Shown here: in pieces, positions 1 through 9,495 of the stretch
How the letters are laid out: each line of letters starts with the position of its first letter
Numbering within the stretch: position 1 is the stretch's first letter
Assembly: GCF_014201505.1 (NCBI RefSeq)
Contig: NZ_JACHEO010000002.1
Span: 331,806 to 395,805 of the forward strand
Length of the DNA: 64,000 bases
DNA from: Desulfoprunum benzoelyticum
GTDB lineage: Bacteria > Desulfobacterota > Desulfobulbia > Desulfobulbales > Desulfocapsaceae
Direction: 5' to 3'
Notes under the pieces: generated by a model
What the model was told of the DNA's origin: nothing
The model's input: only the letters and a program-made list of their open reading frames with translations
Database searches by the model: none
Translations under genes and position numbers: made by a program

Positions 1-2
1 TG

Positions 3-65
3 GCGAAGGTGGAGATGTTCAGTGCTCTGCTCGATTTGAATACCGTACAGGGGGCGCGGACATGA
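3..65 (+). CDS. 3' end of an upstream gene (partial)
   Basis: An open frame enters from the left edge and gives about 20 residues (ending TVQGART) before a TGA that overlaps the next gene's ATG as ATGA. This overlap suggests translational coupling with the MinD-type ATPase that follows, so it is probably the last codons of an operon partner. Too little is visible to name a family. Confidence 0.45.
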   Translation, partial: AKVEMFSALLDLNTVQGART

Positions 66-925
66 TCATCAGTGTGGCAAGCGGCAAGGGCGGTACCGGC
101 AAGACGACGGTTGCCACCAATATGGCGATAAGCATGAAAGGCGAGTGCACGCTCCTCGACTGCGATGTCGAAGAGCCCAATGTCCATCTCTTTCTCCATC
201 CGCTCATCGAGCGCAGTGAAACGGTGACGACGTTCATTCCTGAGGTGGTTGAAAGCCGGTGTACCTGGTGCCGCAAATGTGCCGACATCTGCCGCTTCCG
301 TGCCATTGCAGTGGTAGGGAAGAAAGTCCTTGTTTTCCCGGAGCTGTGTCACAGTTGCGGCGGCTGTCAGGTCGTCTGTCCGGAGCAGGCGATAGCTGAT
401 GGCAGCCGGGAACTGGGTGTCGTCGAATGGGGGACCGGCGCCGGGGTGCCGGTGGTCCAGGGGCGGATCAGGGTCGGCGAGGCGATGGCGCCGCCTCTGA
501 TCCGAAAAGTTCGCGCCGCGGCAGACAGTGACGGGACCGTCATCATTGACGCCCCCCCGGGGACCTCGTGTCCGGTCATCGCGGCGATGCGCGGGGTCGA
601 CTTTGTCCTGATGGTGACCGAACCGACACCGTTCGGGCTCCATGATCTCGAGCTTGCGGTCGGTGCGGTGCGACTGCTGGATATCCCCTGCGGCCTGGTC
701 ATCAACCGGGCCGACATGGGGGATGACCGGGTTCGGCAGTACGCCCGCCGGGAGGATCTGCCGATCCTGATGGAAATTCCATTTGATCGCCGCATCGCCG
801 AAACCTATTCCCGGGGCGGAATGATTGTCGAGGAAATGCCTGAGTGGAAAGAGAAATTCAAGAGTCTGTTTCGGCAGATCGAGGGAAGGGTCAAGGCGAC
901 ACCAAGGGGGAGGACAGCGCAATGA
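62..925 (+). CDS. MinD/Mrp-type P-loop ATPase with two inserted [4Fe-4S] ferredoxin clusters
   Basis: A 287-residue cytoplasmic ATPase of the MinD/ParA/Mrp superfamily. The deviant Walker A motif SGKGGTGKTT lies at residues 7-16. A bacterial ferredoxin domain is inserted after the first strand-helix unit, with two CxxCxxCxxxC sets (Cys 67, 70, 73, 77 and 96, 99, 102, 106). The later IIDAPPGTSCPV stretch matches the switch region. Such proteins are thought to handle Fe-S or other metal clusters in anaerobes, but their substrate is unknown. Its TGA overlaps the ATG of a homologous ATPase (ATGA), so the two are probably made in equal amounts and may form a heterodimer. The family call is firm; the role in cluster delivery is inferred from the NifX and IscU neighbours. 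Confidence 0.93.
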   Translation: MIISVASGKGGTGKTTVATNMAISMKGECTLLDCDVEEPNVHLFLHPLIERSETVTTFIPEVVESRCTWCRKCADICRFRAIAVVGKKVLVFPELCHSCGGCQVVCPEQAIADGSRELGVVEWGTGAGVPVVQGRIRVGEAMAPPLIRKVRAAADSDGTVIIDAPPGTSCPVIAAMRGVDFVLMVTEPTPFGLHDLELAVGAVRLLDIPCGLVINRADMGDDRVRQYARREDLPILMEIPFDRRIAETYSRGGMIVEEMPEWKEKFKSLFRQIEGRVKATPRGRTAQ

Positions 926-1812
926 AAGAGCTGGTAATCGTCAGCGGTAAGGGCGGCACGGGCAAGACCAGTCTGACCGCTGCTTTTTCCTGCCTGGCCG
1001 GACGCCATATTCTCTGCGACGCCGATGTCGATGCGGCCGACCTCCATCTGTTGCTTGCGCCCGAGGTCGTACAACGGCACGATTTCATGGGTGGCGGCAA
1101 GGCGGTCATTGACCCCGAACGTTGCAACGGTTGTGGCCAATGTCGCGATCTCTGCCGGTTTGAGGCCATAGACGGGGACTTCATCGTCGATCCGATCGCC
1201 TGTGAAGGCTGTGGTGTCTGCGTTGATCTCTGCCCGGCAGAAGCCATCGATTTCCCGATCCAGAAATGCGGCGAGTGGTTTGTCTCGGATACCCGCATGG
1301 GGCCGATGGTCCATGCCCGGCTCGGGATCGCCGAAGAGAATTCCGGCAAGCTGGTCAGCTGTATCCGCCGCGAGGCCCAGCGACTGGCAGATGAACAGGA
1401 TCTGGAGATCATCATCACCGATGGGCCTCCCGGAATCGGTTGTCCGGTCATAGCCGCCATCGGCGGCGCAACCGCCCTGCTACTGGTCGTCGAGCCGACG
1501 GTTTCCGGATTGCACGACATGTCCCGGCTGGTTGATCTTGCACGGCATTTCAGGGTTCCCTGTCTTCTCTGCATCAACAAGTTCGACCTCAATCTGGAGA
1601 TGACCCAAAAACTGGAAGATGAGGCCAGGGAGCGGAAGATGCAGATCGTCGGCCGCGTCCCGTTCGATCCGCTGATCACCGAAGCGATGATCGCGGCCCG
1701 GAGCGTCATTGAATATCAGCACGATTCCCGGATTGCCGTGGCAGTGCGGGAAATATGGCACAATATCGTCGCTTCGCCGGCGATGAACAGTCTTGGCATA
1801 CGGATAATGTAG
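922..1812 (+). CDS. second MinD/Mrp-type ATPase with ferredoxin insert
   Basis: A 296-residue paralogue of the preceding ATPase, in the same order: Walker A SGKGGTGKTS near residues 8-17, then two cysteine quartets (68, 71, 74, 78 and 94, 97, 100, 104), then a DGPPGIGCPV switch motif. I start it at ATG 922, which overlaps the previous stop, instead of the longer frame from 844, because the Walker A motif then sits at the usual distance from the N-terminus. An array of two 4Fe-4S centres on each partner would give a heterodimer with four clusters. The downstream gene follows after 34 bases. Confidence 0.92.
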   Translation: MKELVIVSGKGGTGKTSLTAAFSCLAGRHILCDADVDAADLHLLLAPEVVQRHDFMGGGKAVIDPERCNGCGQCRDLCRFEAIDGDFIVDPIACEGCGVCVDLCPAEAIDFPIQKCGEWFVSDTRMGPMVHARLGIAEENSGKLVSCIRREAQRLADEQDLEIIITDGPPGIGCPVIAAIGGATALLLVVEPTVSGLHDMSRLVDLARHFRVPCLLCINKFDLNLEMTQKLEDEARERKMQIVGRVPFDPLITEAMIAARSVIEYQHDSRIAVAVREIWHNIVASPAMNSLGIRIM

Positions 1813-1846
1813 TCACATCAACACAACAACAAGGAGAAACAACAAC

Positions 1847-2227
1847 ATGGCACGGGTACGTATAGCAATTCCTTCTGAAGGCGAGGGTGGCCTCGACGGC
1901 ATGCGGTCGGGACATTTCGGACATTGCGATGTCTTCACCTTCGTCGATCTCGAAGACGGGGTCATCAAGGAGGTGTCGACCATTCCCAACGTTGAACATA
2001 CCCAGGGCGGCTGCATGGTTCCGGTCAGCCTGCTGGCCCAGCACAAGGTCAACGCCCTGGTGGTCGGCGGCATCGGCATGCGGCCGCTGATGGGTTTCCG
2101 GCAGGTCGGTATCACGGTCTTTCATGAGGACCAGCGGGCGGCGATCAGGCCGGTCGTCGAGGATCTGATCGCCGGCAAACTCATGGTGATCGAGGACAAT
2201 CAGGTCTGTGGCGGCGGCAATCGTTGA
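1847..2227 (+). CDS. NifX/NifB-type dinitrogenase cofactor-binding fold protein
   Basis: A 126-residue protein of the Nitro_FeMo-Co (NifX/NafY) family, small carriers that bind iron-sulfur or iron-molybdenum clusters. Family signs are the RIAIPSE start, the SGHFGHCDVF segment with two His and one Cys, and VNALVVGGIGMRP in the second half. It ends in a Cys/Gly-rich tail (QVCGGGNR). No nitrogenase structural genes are visible, so a role in nitrogen fixation cannot be claimed. Position after two ferredoxin-ATPases suggests it is their cluster cargo or carrier. An AAGGAGAAA ribosome site precedes the ATG. Confidence 0.88.
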   Translation: MARVRIAIPSEGEGGLDGMRSGHFGHCDVFTFVDLEDGVIKEVSTIPNVEHTQGGCMVPVSLLAQHKVNALVVGGIGMRPLMGFRQVGITVFHEDQRAAIRPVVEDLIAGKLMVIEDNQVCGGGNR

Positions 2228-2252
2228 GTGGACCGAGCATAAGGAGAAAGAC

Positions 2253-2612
2253 ATGAAAATCGCGGTGACATCGATGGGCCGGGATCTCACCTCGGCGGTT
2301 GATCCCCGCTTTGGCCGCGCTGCCTATATCCTGATTATCGACACCGATACGAAGGATTTCAAGGTCATTGACAATGCGGTCAATGTCAGTGCCTTCAAGG
2401 GGGCAGGCATCCAGGCGGCGACGATGATTGCGGAAGCGGGGGCGGAGGTGTTGTTAACCGGATATTGCGGACCGAATGCGTTCCAGACCCTGGAGGCGGC
2501 CGGCATCAAGGTCGGCAGTGATATAAGCGGGACGGTGGCGGATGTGGTCGTCGCCTTTGTCGAAGGAAAGATCAACTATATTGCAACGGCCAACGCCGAG
2601 GGGCATTGGTAA
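2253..2612 (+). CDS. NifX/NifB-type cluster-binding fold protein (second copy)
   Basis: A 119-residue second member of the Nitro_FeMo-Co family, not a close duplicate of the previous one: MKIAVTSMGRDL, then DPRFGRAAYILIID, then GAEVLLTGYCGPNAFQTLEAAGIKV. A clear AAGGAGAAAGAC ribosome site fixes the ATG at 2253; a longer in-frame start at 2208 would overlap the upstream gene and has no such site. It carries a single conserved Cys in the GYCGPNA loop. The different cysteine layout suggests the two NifX-like proteins bind different clusters or act at different steps. It is part of the same operon. Confidence 0.9.
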   Translation: MKIAVTSMGRDLTSAVDPRFGRAAYILIIDTDTKDFKVIDNAVNVSAFKGAGIQAATMIAEAGAEVLLTGYCGPNAFQTLEAAGIKVGSDISGTVADVVVAFVEGKINYIATANAEGHW

Positions 2613-2681
2613 TCTTTGATCCTGCCGGCCTGGCTTCGTGCGTTGGGGTCGGGTCGGGCAGAGCAGGGGTGGTGAGTGAAA

Positions 2682-3155
2682 ATGGCGATCGATGATGATG
2701 AGTTCGAGGCTGCGGTAGCAAAGATTCAGCAGGAGGTCTTCAGCGACGTCCGTCGCGCTTTCGGTGATGTCGGTTTTGAACGCTGGCGCAAGACCCGGTA
2801 TCACGGGCGGATGCATGATGCCGACAGTTTTGCCCGTATTCGCGGGGCGTGCGGCGATACGATGGAGATCTACTTGAAGTTCCGGGACGGTGTGGTGCAG
2901 AAAGCCACCTATTTTACCGACGGTTGCGGATCGAGCGCGCTCTGCGGATCTTTTGCGGCAGAGCTGGCCATGGGCAGGAATCCCGATGAGGTCTGCCGTA
3001 TCACCGGTGCGGATGTGCTGAAAGAACTCGGCACCTTCCCCAAGGAAGAGGAGCACTGCGCGGCCCTGGCGGCCGAGACCCTGCAGGAGGCCCTCCATCA
3101 ATACATGCTCAACCAAACGGAGCGAAGGAGTCGAGAAGCCGTAAAAGGCAGTTGA
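2682..3155 (+). CDS. IscU/NifU-N-like iron-sulfur cluster scaffold
   Basis: About 157 residues with the NifU N-terminal (IscU) fold. The three ligand positions of IscU appear as Cys57 in GACGDTMEI, Cys82/Cys88 in TDGCGSSALC and Cys126 in EEHCAAL. It assembles 2Fe-2S or 4Fe-4S clusters for transfer to apoproteins. An alternative GTG start lies two codons upstream (2676). There is no IscS or IscA beside it, so the sulfur donor must come from elsewhere. As last gene of the ferredoxin-ATPase/NifX cluster it supports a metallocluster assembly role for the whole group. Confidence 0.88.
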   Translation: MAIDDDEFEAAVAKIQQEVFSDVRRAFGDVGFERWRKTRYHGRMHDADSFARIRGACGDTMEIYLKFRDGVVQKATYFTDGCGSSALCGSFAAELAMGRNPDEVCRITGADVLKELGTFPKEEEHCAALAAETLQEALHQYMLNQTERRSREAVKGS

Positions 3156-3182
3156 GCCTGAAGTCGTCGCGGCCGCTTGCCG

Positions 3183-3226
3183 GCAGGATCAGCGCTAACG
3201 GTGCTGTTACAGTTCGTTGATCCTGC
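3183..3226. repeat. inverted repeat between convergent genes
   Basis: The nine-base arms GCAGGATCA and TGATCCTGC are perfect complements separated by 26 bases, in the gap between the scaffold gene and the convergent UPF0149 gene. It could end transcription from either side, but no run of T follows, so a rho-independent terminator is not proven. Confidence 0.4.
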
Positions 3227-3296
3227 TGCAGTCCTCCCCGCCAAACCGGTCGCAATCGCCTCCGGCGCCTGTTCTTCCCCGTGATTTTCCCAAATC

Positions 3297-4046
3297 CTAC
3301 CTGTGCGACCGCGGGAACCGGCCGCGGATGAGCCTGCCCATTGTCGCCGGCGCCGTTGCTTTCTCCCCGGGCGCCCCCGCCTCTCCAATCTCTCCCAATC
3401 CCTTTGTTCTCATTGCATCCAGGAAACCGGCATACTTCTGCAACTGGTCGATCGCCATCGGCAGGGTAAACAGGAGCACGGCCAACTGCCGGTCCGGGGT
3501 GTCACCTGGAGCGGAATCGGTCTCGGTAACGGCCTCCTTCATGATCTCCTGCGGCAGGCGGTCGAAGACAACGTTTCTGATCTCGGGTGCCAGCAACCCC
3601 TCGACCACCATCAGGCTGGAGAGGACATCGTGGATCATACCCGGCGGCAGAGATGATGATTCTTCCGGTTCCCAGATGTCGGGGCGCAGGGATAAAGCCA
3701 GGTCGAAGCCGAAAGTCCACTCCAGAATCGCATCGAACGTTTCAGCCCTGGAAGAAAAGATATCGAAAGGAAAGACGAGGCTGCCGGCACGGAAGGCGGT
3801 GTTGAAGGTCTTCTGGATCTGGATCAGGCCATCGCAGGTCTCCCGGCCCTGGTCCATGGAGGGAAATTCCGGTGTTTTACCGGCGAAGATCAACGGTATC
3901 CATTCGCTCGGCGGCAGAATCTCCGGGGTAATGGCGATACCGTAAAGAAATCCGGTCAACTGGTCATAGGACAGAGCATTTCCAAGCTCAGATGCCAGCT
4001 TGATGAATTTCTTCAATATTTTCTTGTTGTCCTCAGTGATCAACAC
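3297..4046 (-). CDS. UPF0149 (YecA/YgfB) family protein
   Basis: A 249-residue protein with the all-helical UPF0149 layout: an early segment LSYDQLTGFLYGIAITPEILPP, the W-I-P-L-I-F motif after it, and later GMIHDVLSSLMVVEGLL. Family members are cytoplasmic and of unknown molecular function; many carry a C-terminal SEC-C zinc motif, which is absent here, the C-terminus being Gly/Ala/Arg-rich instead. It is a single gene, convergent with the Fe-S operon. Confidence 0.7.
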   Translation of the reverse strand: MLITEDNKKILKKFIKLASELGNALSYDQLTGFLYGIAITPEILPPSEWIPLIFAGKTPEFPSMDQGRETCDGLIQIQKTFNTAFRAGSLVFPFDIFSSRAETFDAILEWTFGFDLALSLRPDIWEPEESSSLPPGMIHDVLSSLMVVEGLLAPEIRNVVFDRLPQEIMKEAVTETDSAPGDTPDRQLAVLLFTLPMAIDQLQKYAGFLDAMRTKGLGEIGEAGAPGEKATAPATMGRLIRGRFPRSHR

Positions 4047-4314
4047 ATCCTGTTGCCGCCCTTGGGTGAAAAAGCTTTATGGGTCACGCCAGCCTTCGCT
4101 CAGGTTTAAAGGACAGTGCCGGGAAAGAAAAGGAAAATCCGTAGCCGCTGCCCCTCTCGGCACCGGCAATCTTCCTCTGGCGGGACGGCGCCGTGCAGGA
4201 TTTTTCAGCTTGTTCCGGCGTCCGCAGAAAAATGCTGGGATTGAGCGGTGGAGGCTGGTAGAATTGCCGTCTTTGCATCCAGTGATGGTCGTACCGCAAT
4301 CAAGTGAGGTAGGT

Positions 4315-5739
4315 ATGGAAGAGAACGAGGTGTTTTCGCAACTTTTTGCGATTGTTGAACAATATTACAGAGAGCAGCGGTCGGGGACCTTTCTCGATTA
4401 CCATAATCCGGAAGAACTCACGAATCTGCTGCAGCTCGACGATCCTGAAGGCAAAGAGAACTGGGAGAACCTTTTCGGCTGGGTCGACAAATACCTGCGC
4501 TATGCGGTGAAGACCAACCACCCGTCGTTTGTCAACAGGATGTGGAGCGGGGCGAGTCTGCCGACCGTCATCGGCGAGATCGTCACCGCCATCTCCAATA
4601 CCTCGGCCTGCACCTACGAGAGCGCCCCGGTCTCGACGCTGTTCGAGAACTATATGATCGACCGTATGCTCGATATCGTCGGTTTCACCGGCGGCCAGGG
4701 GCAGATGACGACCGGATCGAGCAATGCCAACATGATTGCGATGATGTGTGCCCGCAACCTCTACGACCCGGCGGTAAAGGAAGAGGGGGTCAGCAGGGGC
4801 AAGCTCGTCGCCTATGTCAACGCCGATGCCCATTATTCAATGGATCGGGCGGCCAACATTCTTGGCCTGGGCCTGAAGCAGCTGGTCCGGGTCCCGGTCG
4901 ATCATCGCGGTCGCATGGATGTCGATATCCTGGCGCAGCGGCTGGCTGAGACCGAAGCCCAGGGAAGGCAGCCGTTTTTCGTCGCCGCCACTGCCGGGAC
5001 GACGGTACGGGGGGCCTTCGACCCGATCGAACCGCTCCTTCCCTTGCGGGCCAGGTACGGTTTCTGGCTCCATGTCGACGGGGCCTGGGGGGGAGCGACG
5101 GTGCTCAGCGAGACTCTGCGTCGCCGCTATCTGCCGGGGCTGGAAAAGGCCGATTCCTTTACCATGGATTTTCACAAGATGCTCGGTTCGTCGCTGATCT
5201 GCAATATCCTGATGCTGAACCGGGGGGAGAATATGCTTCGGTCGTCCCTGGCGGCCGGCGACGGCAGCTATCTCTTCCGCGACGATGGCGAGGACGGTCT
5301 CCTCGATCTCGGCCCTTCATCGCTGCAGTGCGGTCGCCGGGTCGACAGCCTGAAATGGTTTCTCGACTGGAAGTTCTATGGACGGGCCGGCCTGGCTGCT
5401 CGGATCGAGCGGTTTCTCGAGCTCTGCGGCTATGCCGAGCAATGTCTGGGCAGACACCCGGAGTTGGAACAGATGGCCCCGCGCGAGTCGTTCAATCTCT
5501 GTTTCCGGTACCGCTGGCCCGAGGCCGAGGCGAACCGGTTCAACCTCGCCCTGCGCACCAGACTGTATCAGCGAGGGATCAGCATGATCGGCTGCGCCTA
5601 TGTCGAGGGCCGCCTCCTCCTGCGGCTGCTGATTACCAACGTCTCAGTCGACGAAGGACATGTCGAGAGGTTCTTTGCCGATCTGGTCGGCGCCGGGCGG
5701 GCGCTGGCGGCCGAATGGATGGCGGGTACGTCCGCCTGA
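4315..5739 (+). CDS. group II PLP-dependent amino acid decarboxylase
   Basis: A 474-residue member of the glutamate/aspartate/cysteine-sulfinate decarboxylase family. The PLP lysine lies in TMDFHKMLGSS, the phosphate-binding region is TTGSSNANM, and the pyridine-stacking region has HVDGAWGG. The early segment NHPSFVNRMWSGAS is typical. The substrate cannot be settled by eye; aspartate (giving beta-alanine), glutamate and cysteate/sulfinoalanine are all possible. I chose ATG 4315, which follows GTGAGGT at normal spacing; the open frame extends back to 4000 without family similarity. It is convergent with the sigma-54 activator. Confidence 0.88.
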   Translation: MEENEVFSQLFAIVEQYYREQRSGTFLDYHNPEELTNLLQLDDPEGKENWENLFGWVDKYLRYAVKTNHPSFVNRMWSGASLPTVIGEIVTAISNTSACTYESAPVSTLFENYMIDRMLDIVGFTGGQGQMTTGSSNANMIAMMCARNLYDPAVKEEGVSRGKLVAYVNADAHYSMDRAANILGLGLKQLVRVPVDHRGRMDVDILAQRLAETEAQGRQPFFVAATAGTTVRGAFDPIEPLLPLRARYGFWLHVDGAWGGATVLSETLRRRYLPGLEKADSFTMDFHKMLGSSLICNILMLNRGENMLRSSLAAGDGSYLFRDDGEDGLLDLGPSSLQCGRRVDSLKWFLDWKFYGRAGLAARIERFLELCGYAEQCLGRHPELEQMAPRESFNLCFRYRWPEAEANRFNLALRTRLYQRGISMIGCAYVEGRLLLRLLITNVSVDEGHVERFFADLVGAGRALAAEWMAGTSA

Positions 5740-5767
5740 CGGGTGGTGATCCCGGCGGGGAAGGCAC

Positions 5768-7195
<1,428 letters not shown>

Positions 7196-7441
7196 GATAT
7201 CCTAAAACGGTATTTCAGTTCCTGAAATCGGGGCGTAAACCAGGGTCTTGATAAAAACGGTATACAGATACCGATAAAATTCACCAGAATCCCTGGCGGA
7301 GGTGGTTCGCATCGCAGGAATATTTGTTATTATATGCTGATGTCGAACCGAAAAGGTATTGTATTGTTGCGTTGATGACCGAATCCGGTGTTTCAAAAAT
7401 ACAGATTATTGGTAAAGAAAACAAGTTGGTAAAGCAGTAAA

Positions 7442-7494
7442 GGAAGCACAGTGCCGAAATTTCTCCGCCGAGAGGCTGAAAGGCTGTGCTTTCC
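7442..7494. promoter_or_regulatory. inverted repeat upstream of the sigma-54 promoter (possible activator site)
   Basis: The arms GGAAGCACAG (7442-7451) and CTGTGCTTTCC (7484-7494) are complementary except for one extra base. They lie about 50-100 bases upstream of the -24 element, the normal place for enhancer sites of sigma-54 activators. Binding by the divergent regulator is an inference. Confidence 0.4.
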
Positions 7495-7542
7495 GAGGTG
7501 GAAAATGTTTGAAATCGGGTAGATACGTATGTGAAACGGATC

Positions 7543-7558
7543 TGGCACCATATATGCT
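7543..7558 (+). promoter_or_regulatory. sigma-54 (-24/-12) promoter for citrate synthase
   Basis: The sequence TGGCACCATATATGCT matches the consensus TGGCAC-N5-TTGCW with a single difference (ATGCT for TTGCT). GG and GC are separated by the required ten bases. It lies about 115 bases upstream of the citrate synthase ATG. Confidence 0.65.
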
Positions 7559-7672
7559 AAAGGCGATCCCGGTGCCAGAATACTATGAACGGAAAAAGAG
7601 AGCCCTGCCGGCTGGAAACGATCGCCGGTGTGTGTCACGGCAGGGTGATCAATTGGTTACAGGAATGTTAAC

Positions 7673-8833
7673 ATGGCAAAGAACTGCATCAAGGAACCGG
7701 AAGTGAAACAGACGTCGGAAGCGGGGCTTGCCGACGTCGTGGCCTGCCAGTCGGATATCTGCTTTATCGACGGCGACAACTGCCGCCTGGTTTATCGCGG
7801 CTATAACGCCATCGATCTGGCGATGAACAGTAATTTCGAGGAGGTCGCCTACCTGCTGTGGTACGGCTGTCTGCCGAGAATTACCGAGTACAAGGCCTTC
7901 CTCGCCGGTTTCACCGGGTCGATGGCCCTGCCCAGCAACACGGTCATGATCCTGCGGATGTTCCCGAAGTCAGTGACGCCGATGGAGGTGCTCCGCACCG
8001 CTGTCTCCTCTCTGGGACACTGGGATCCGGACAGCGGCAACACCGCCCTCGATGCCAGTCTGCGCAAGGCCCAGCGCCTGACCCTGCGCATGCCTCTGCT
8101 GATCGCCGCCCACCAGCGTCTCCGCGAGGGGAACGAGCCGATCAACCCGATTCCCGGCCAGGGTATTGCCTACAACTTCCTGTATACCCTGAAGGGCAAG
8201 GTTCCTGATCCGAAGATCGTCGAGGCCTTCGATATGGCCCTCATCCTCCATGCCGACCATGAGTTGAATGCCTCCACCTTTGCAGCCCGGGTGACGGCGG
8301 CAACCATGGCCGATATCTACTCCTGCGTCACCAGCGCCATCGGGGCCCTCAAGGGACCGCTGCACGGCGGCGCCAACATGGAGGTGATGCAGTTGATCGA
8401 AGAGATCGGGACGCCGGAGAACGCCGAGCCCTACATTCTCGACAAACTCGAGAACAAGGTCAAGATCCCCGGCTTCGGTCACCGGGTCTACCGCTGTGAG
8501 GATCCCCGGGTCGCCGTTCTGCGCGACTGTGCCGAATCGATCTCGGAACTGGCCGGCGAGGGCAAGAATTATGCGATCACCCGGGAAATCGAGCGCGTCG
8601 TGCTCGAGAAGACCAAGGTCTATCCCAATGTCGACCTCTATACCGCCTCGCTGTACCATGCGATGGGGATCCCGACCGAGCTGTTCACCCCGATCTTCGC
8701 GATCAGCAGAGTCGTCGGCTGGACCTCGCATATCCTCGAACAATGGTCGAACAACCGCCTGATCAGGCCGCGGGCGGAATATACCGGCCCCCGCGACCTG
8801 GTCTACTCGCCGATCGACCAGCGGACGAGGTAG
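7673..8833 (+). CDS. gltA: citrate synthase (short bacterial type; 2-methylcitrate synthase possible)
   Basis: 386 residues, the size of the short citrate synthase/2-methylcitrate synthase group. It condenses acetyl-CoA (or propionyl-CoA) with oxaloacetate. Catalytic residues are in place: His231 in GPLHGGAN, His270 in PGFGHRVYR and Asp321 in YPNVDLY. The oxaloacetate-contacting HADHELNAS precedes them. The upstream region suggests sigma-54 control by the divergent activator, which is unusual for a central-metabolism gene. No prpB/prpD genes are near, so I prefer citrate synthase. Confidence 0.93.
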   Translation: MAKNCIKEPEVKQTSEAGLADVVACQSDICFIDGDNCRLVYRGYNAIDLAMNSNFEEVAYLLWYGCLPRITEYKAFLAGFTGSMALPSNTVMILRMFPKSVTPMEVLRTAVSSLGHWDPDSGNTALDASLRKAQRLTLRMPLLIAAHQRLREGNEPINPIPGQGIAYNFLYTLKGKVPDPKIVEAFDMALILHADHELNASTFAARVTAATMADIYSCVTSAIGALKGPLHGGANMEVMQLIEEIGTPENAEPYILDKLENKVKIPGFGHRVYRCEDPRVAVLRDCAESISELAGEGKNYAITREIERVVLEKTKVYPNVDLYTASLYHAMGIPTELFTPIFAISRVVGWTSHILEQWSNNRLIRPRAEYTGPRDLVYSPIDQRTR

Positions 8834-8928
8834 GACAGGGGTATTTTACGACAGCGATGGGATTGAAGGCAGCCGCGCCGGGTTTGCAAACGAATGTGCA
8901 ATGAATGTGTGTAATCACGCTGGAAGAA

Positions 8929-8945
8929 CCGGTGGCGTCCACCGG
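8929..8945 (+). terminator. hairpin downstream of citrate synthase
   Basis: CCGGTGG-CGT-CCACCGG is a perfect seven-pair stem with a three-base loop, about 95 bases after the citrate synthase stop. No T-run follows, so it may be a processing or attenuation hairpin and not a true terminator. Confidence 0.35.
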
Positions 8946-9010
8946 GTTCGAATCGGCAAAGCTGCCTGGCTCTATCCAGGTATTCTCAACATGGAGAGTA
9001 GTGAGAAGCA

Positions 9011-9487
9011 ATGTACCCATCGCATTTTGGCAGCAATGTGCTGTTTCCGCGCCGGCAGGACTTCGAGGTGGTGGTCAAGGATGAAGTCGTCGGCAAGGGG
9101 GTCGTGGCCCGCAGAGGTTTTGCCAGAGGAGATCTGATTGCCGCCCTGGCCGGCGAAATCATTGATGACATCCGCCAGCACAGCCTGCAGATCAGGCCCG
9201 GCGTCCACCTCTACGACGTCTATTTTTCCGGTTATTTCCTGCACTCCTGTTCGCCGAATGTGCATCTCGACATGGACAATCTGGTGGTCCATGCCATCAG
9301 GGACATCCGCCCCGGCGATTACCTCTTCATGGACTATGCCCAGACCGAGGATGTGCTGTTCAAACAGTTTCCCTGCAGCTGCGGCTCTGAAAACTGCCGC
9401 GGCTGGATCACCGGCCGAAAAGAGCAGACTGCCGGCTATATTGCCGAAAACCTGACAGATATCCCAATCAACAAGATCGTCGGCTGA
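9011..9487 (+). CDS. SET-domain protein (putative protein-lysine methyltransferase)
   Basis: 158 residues consisting almost entirely of a SET domain followed by a zinc-binding post-SET motif. Seen in order: GKGVVARRGFARGDLI, FLHSCSPNV (the NHSCxPN cofactor motif with Leu for Asn), GDYLFMDY (the GEELxxDY motif), then CSCGSENCRGW. SET proteins transfer a methyl group from SAM to lysine; the bacterial target here is unknown. The stop is 8 bases before the LysA-like gene, so the two form a tight pair. The absence of a large pre-SET region suggests a small free enzyme acting on a partner, perhaps the neighbour's substrate. Confidence 0.85.
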   Translation: MYPSHFGSNVLFPRRQDFEVVVKDEVVGKGVVARRGFARGDLIAALAGEIIDDIRQHSLQIRPGVHLYDVYFSGYFLHSCSPNVHLDMDNLVVHAIRDIRPGDYLFMDYAQTEDVLFKQFPCSCGSENCRGWITGRKEQTAGYIAENLTDIPINKIVG

Positions 9488-9495
9488 AGGCGGCC

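Larger units (their letters stand above)
7196..7672. other. intergenic regulatory region between the sigma-54 activator and citrate synthase
   Basis: 477 bases, more A+T-rich than the flanking genes. Short open frames on both strands lack ribosome sites and family similarity, so I do not call them. It holds the sigma-54 promoter match and the inverted repeat listed separately. Confidence 0.6.

Noticed and set aside
8925..8960. GGTTCGAATCGG after a hairpin, also tRNA-like
   Set aside because: The T-stem does not pair beyond one base and no cloverleaf can be drawn.
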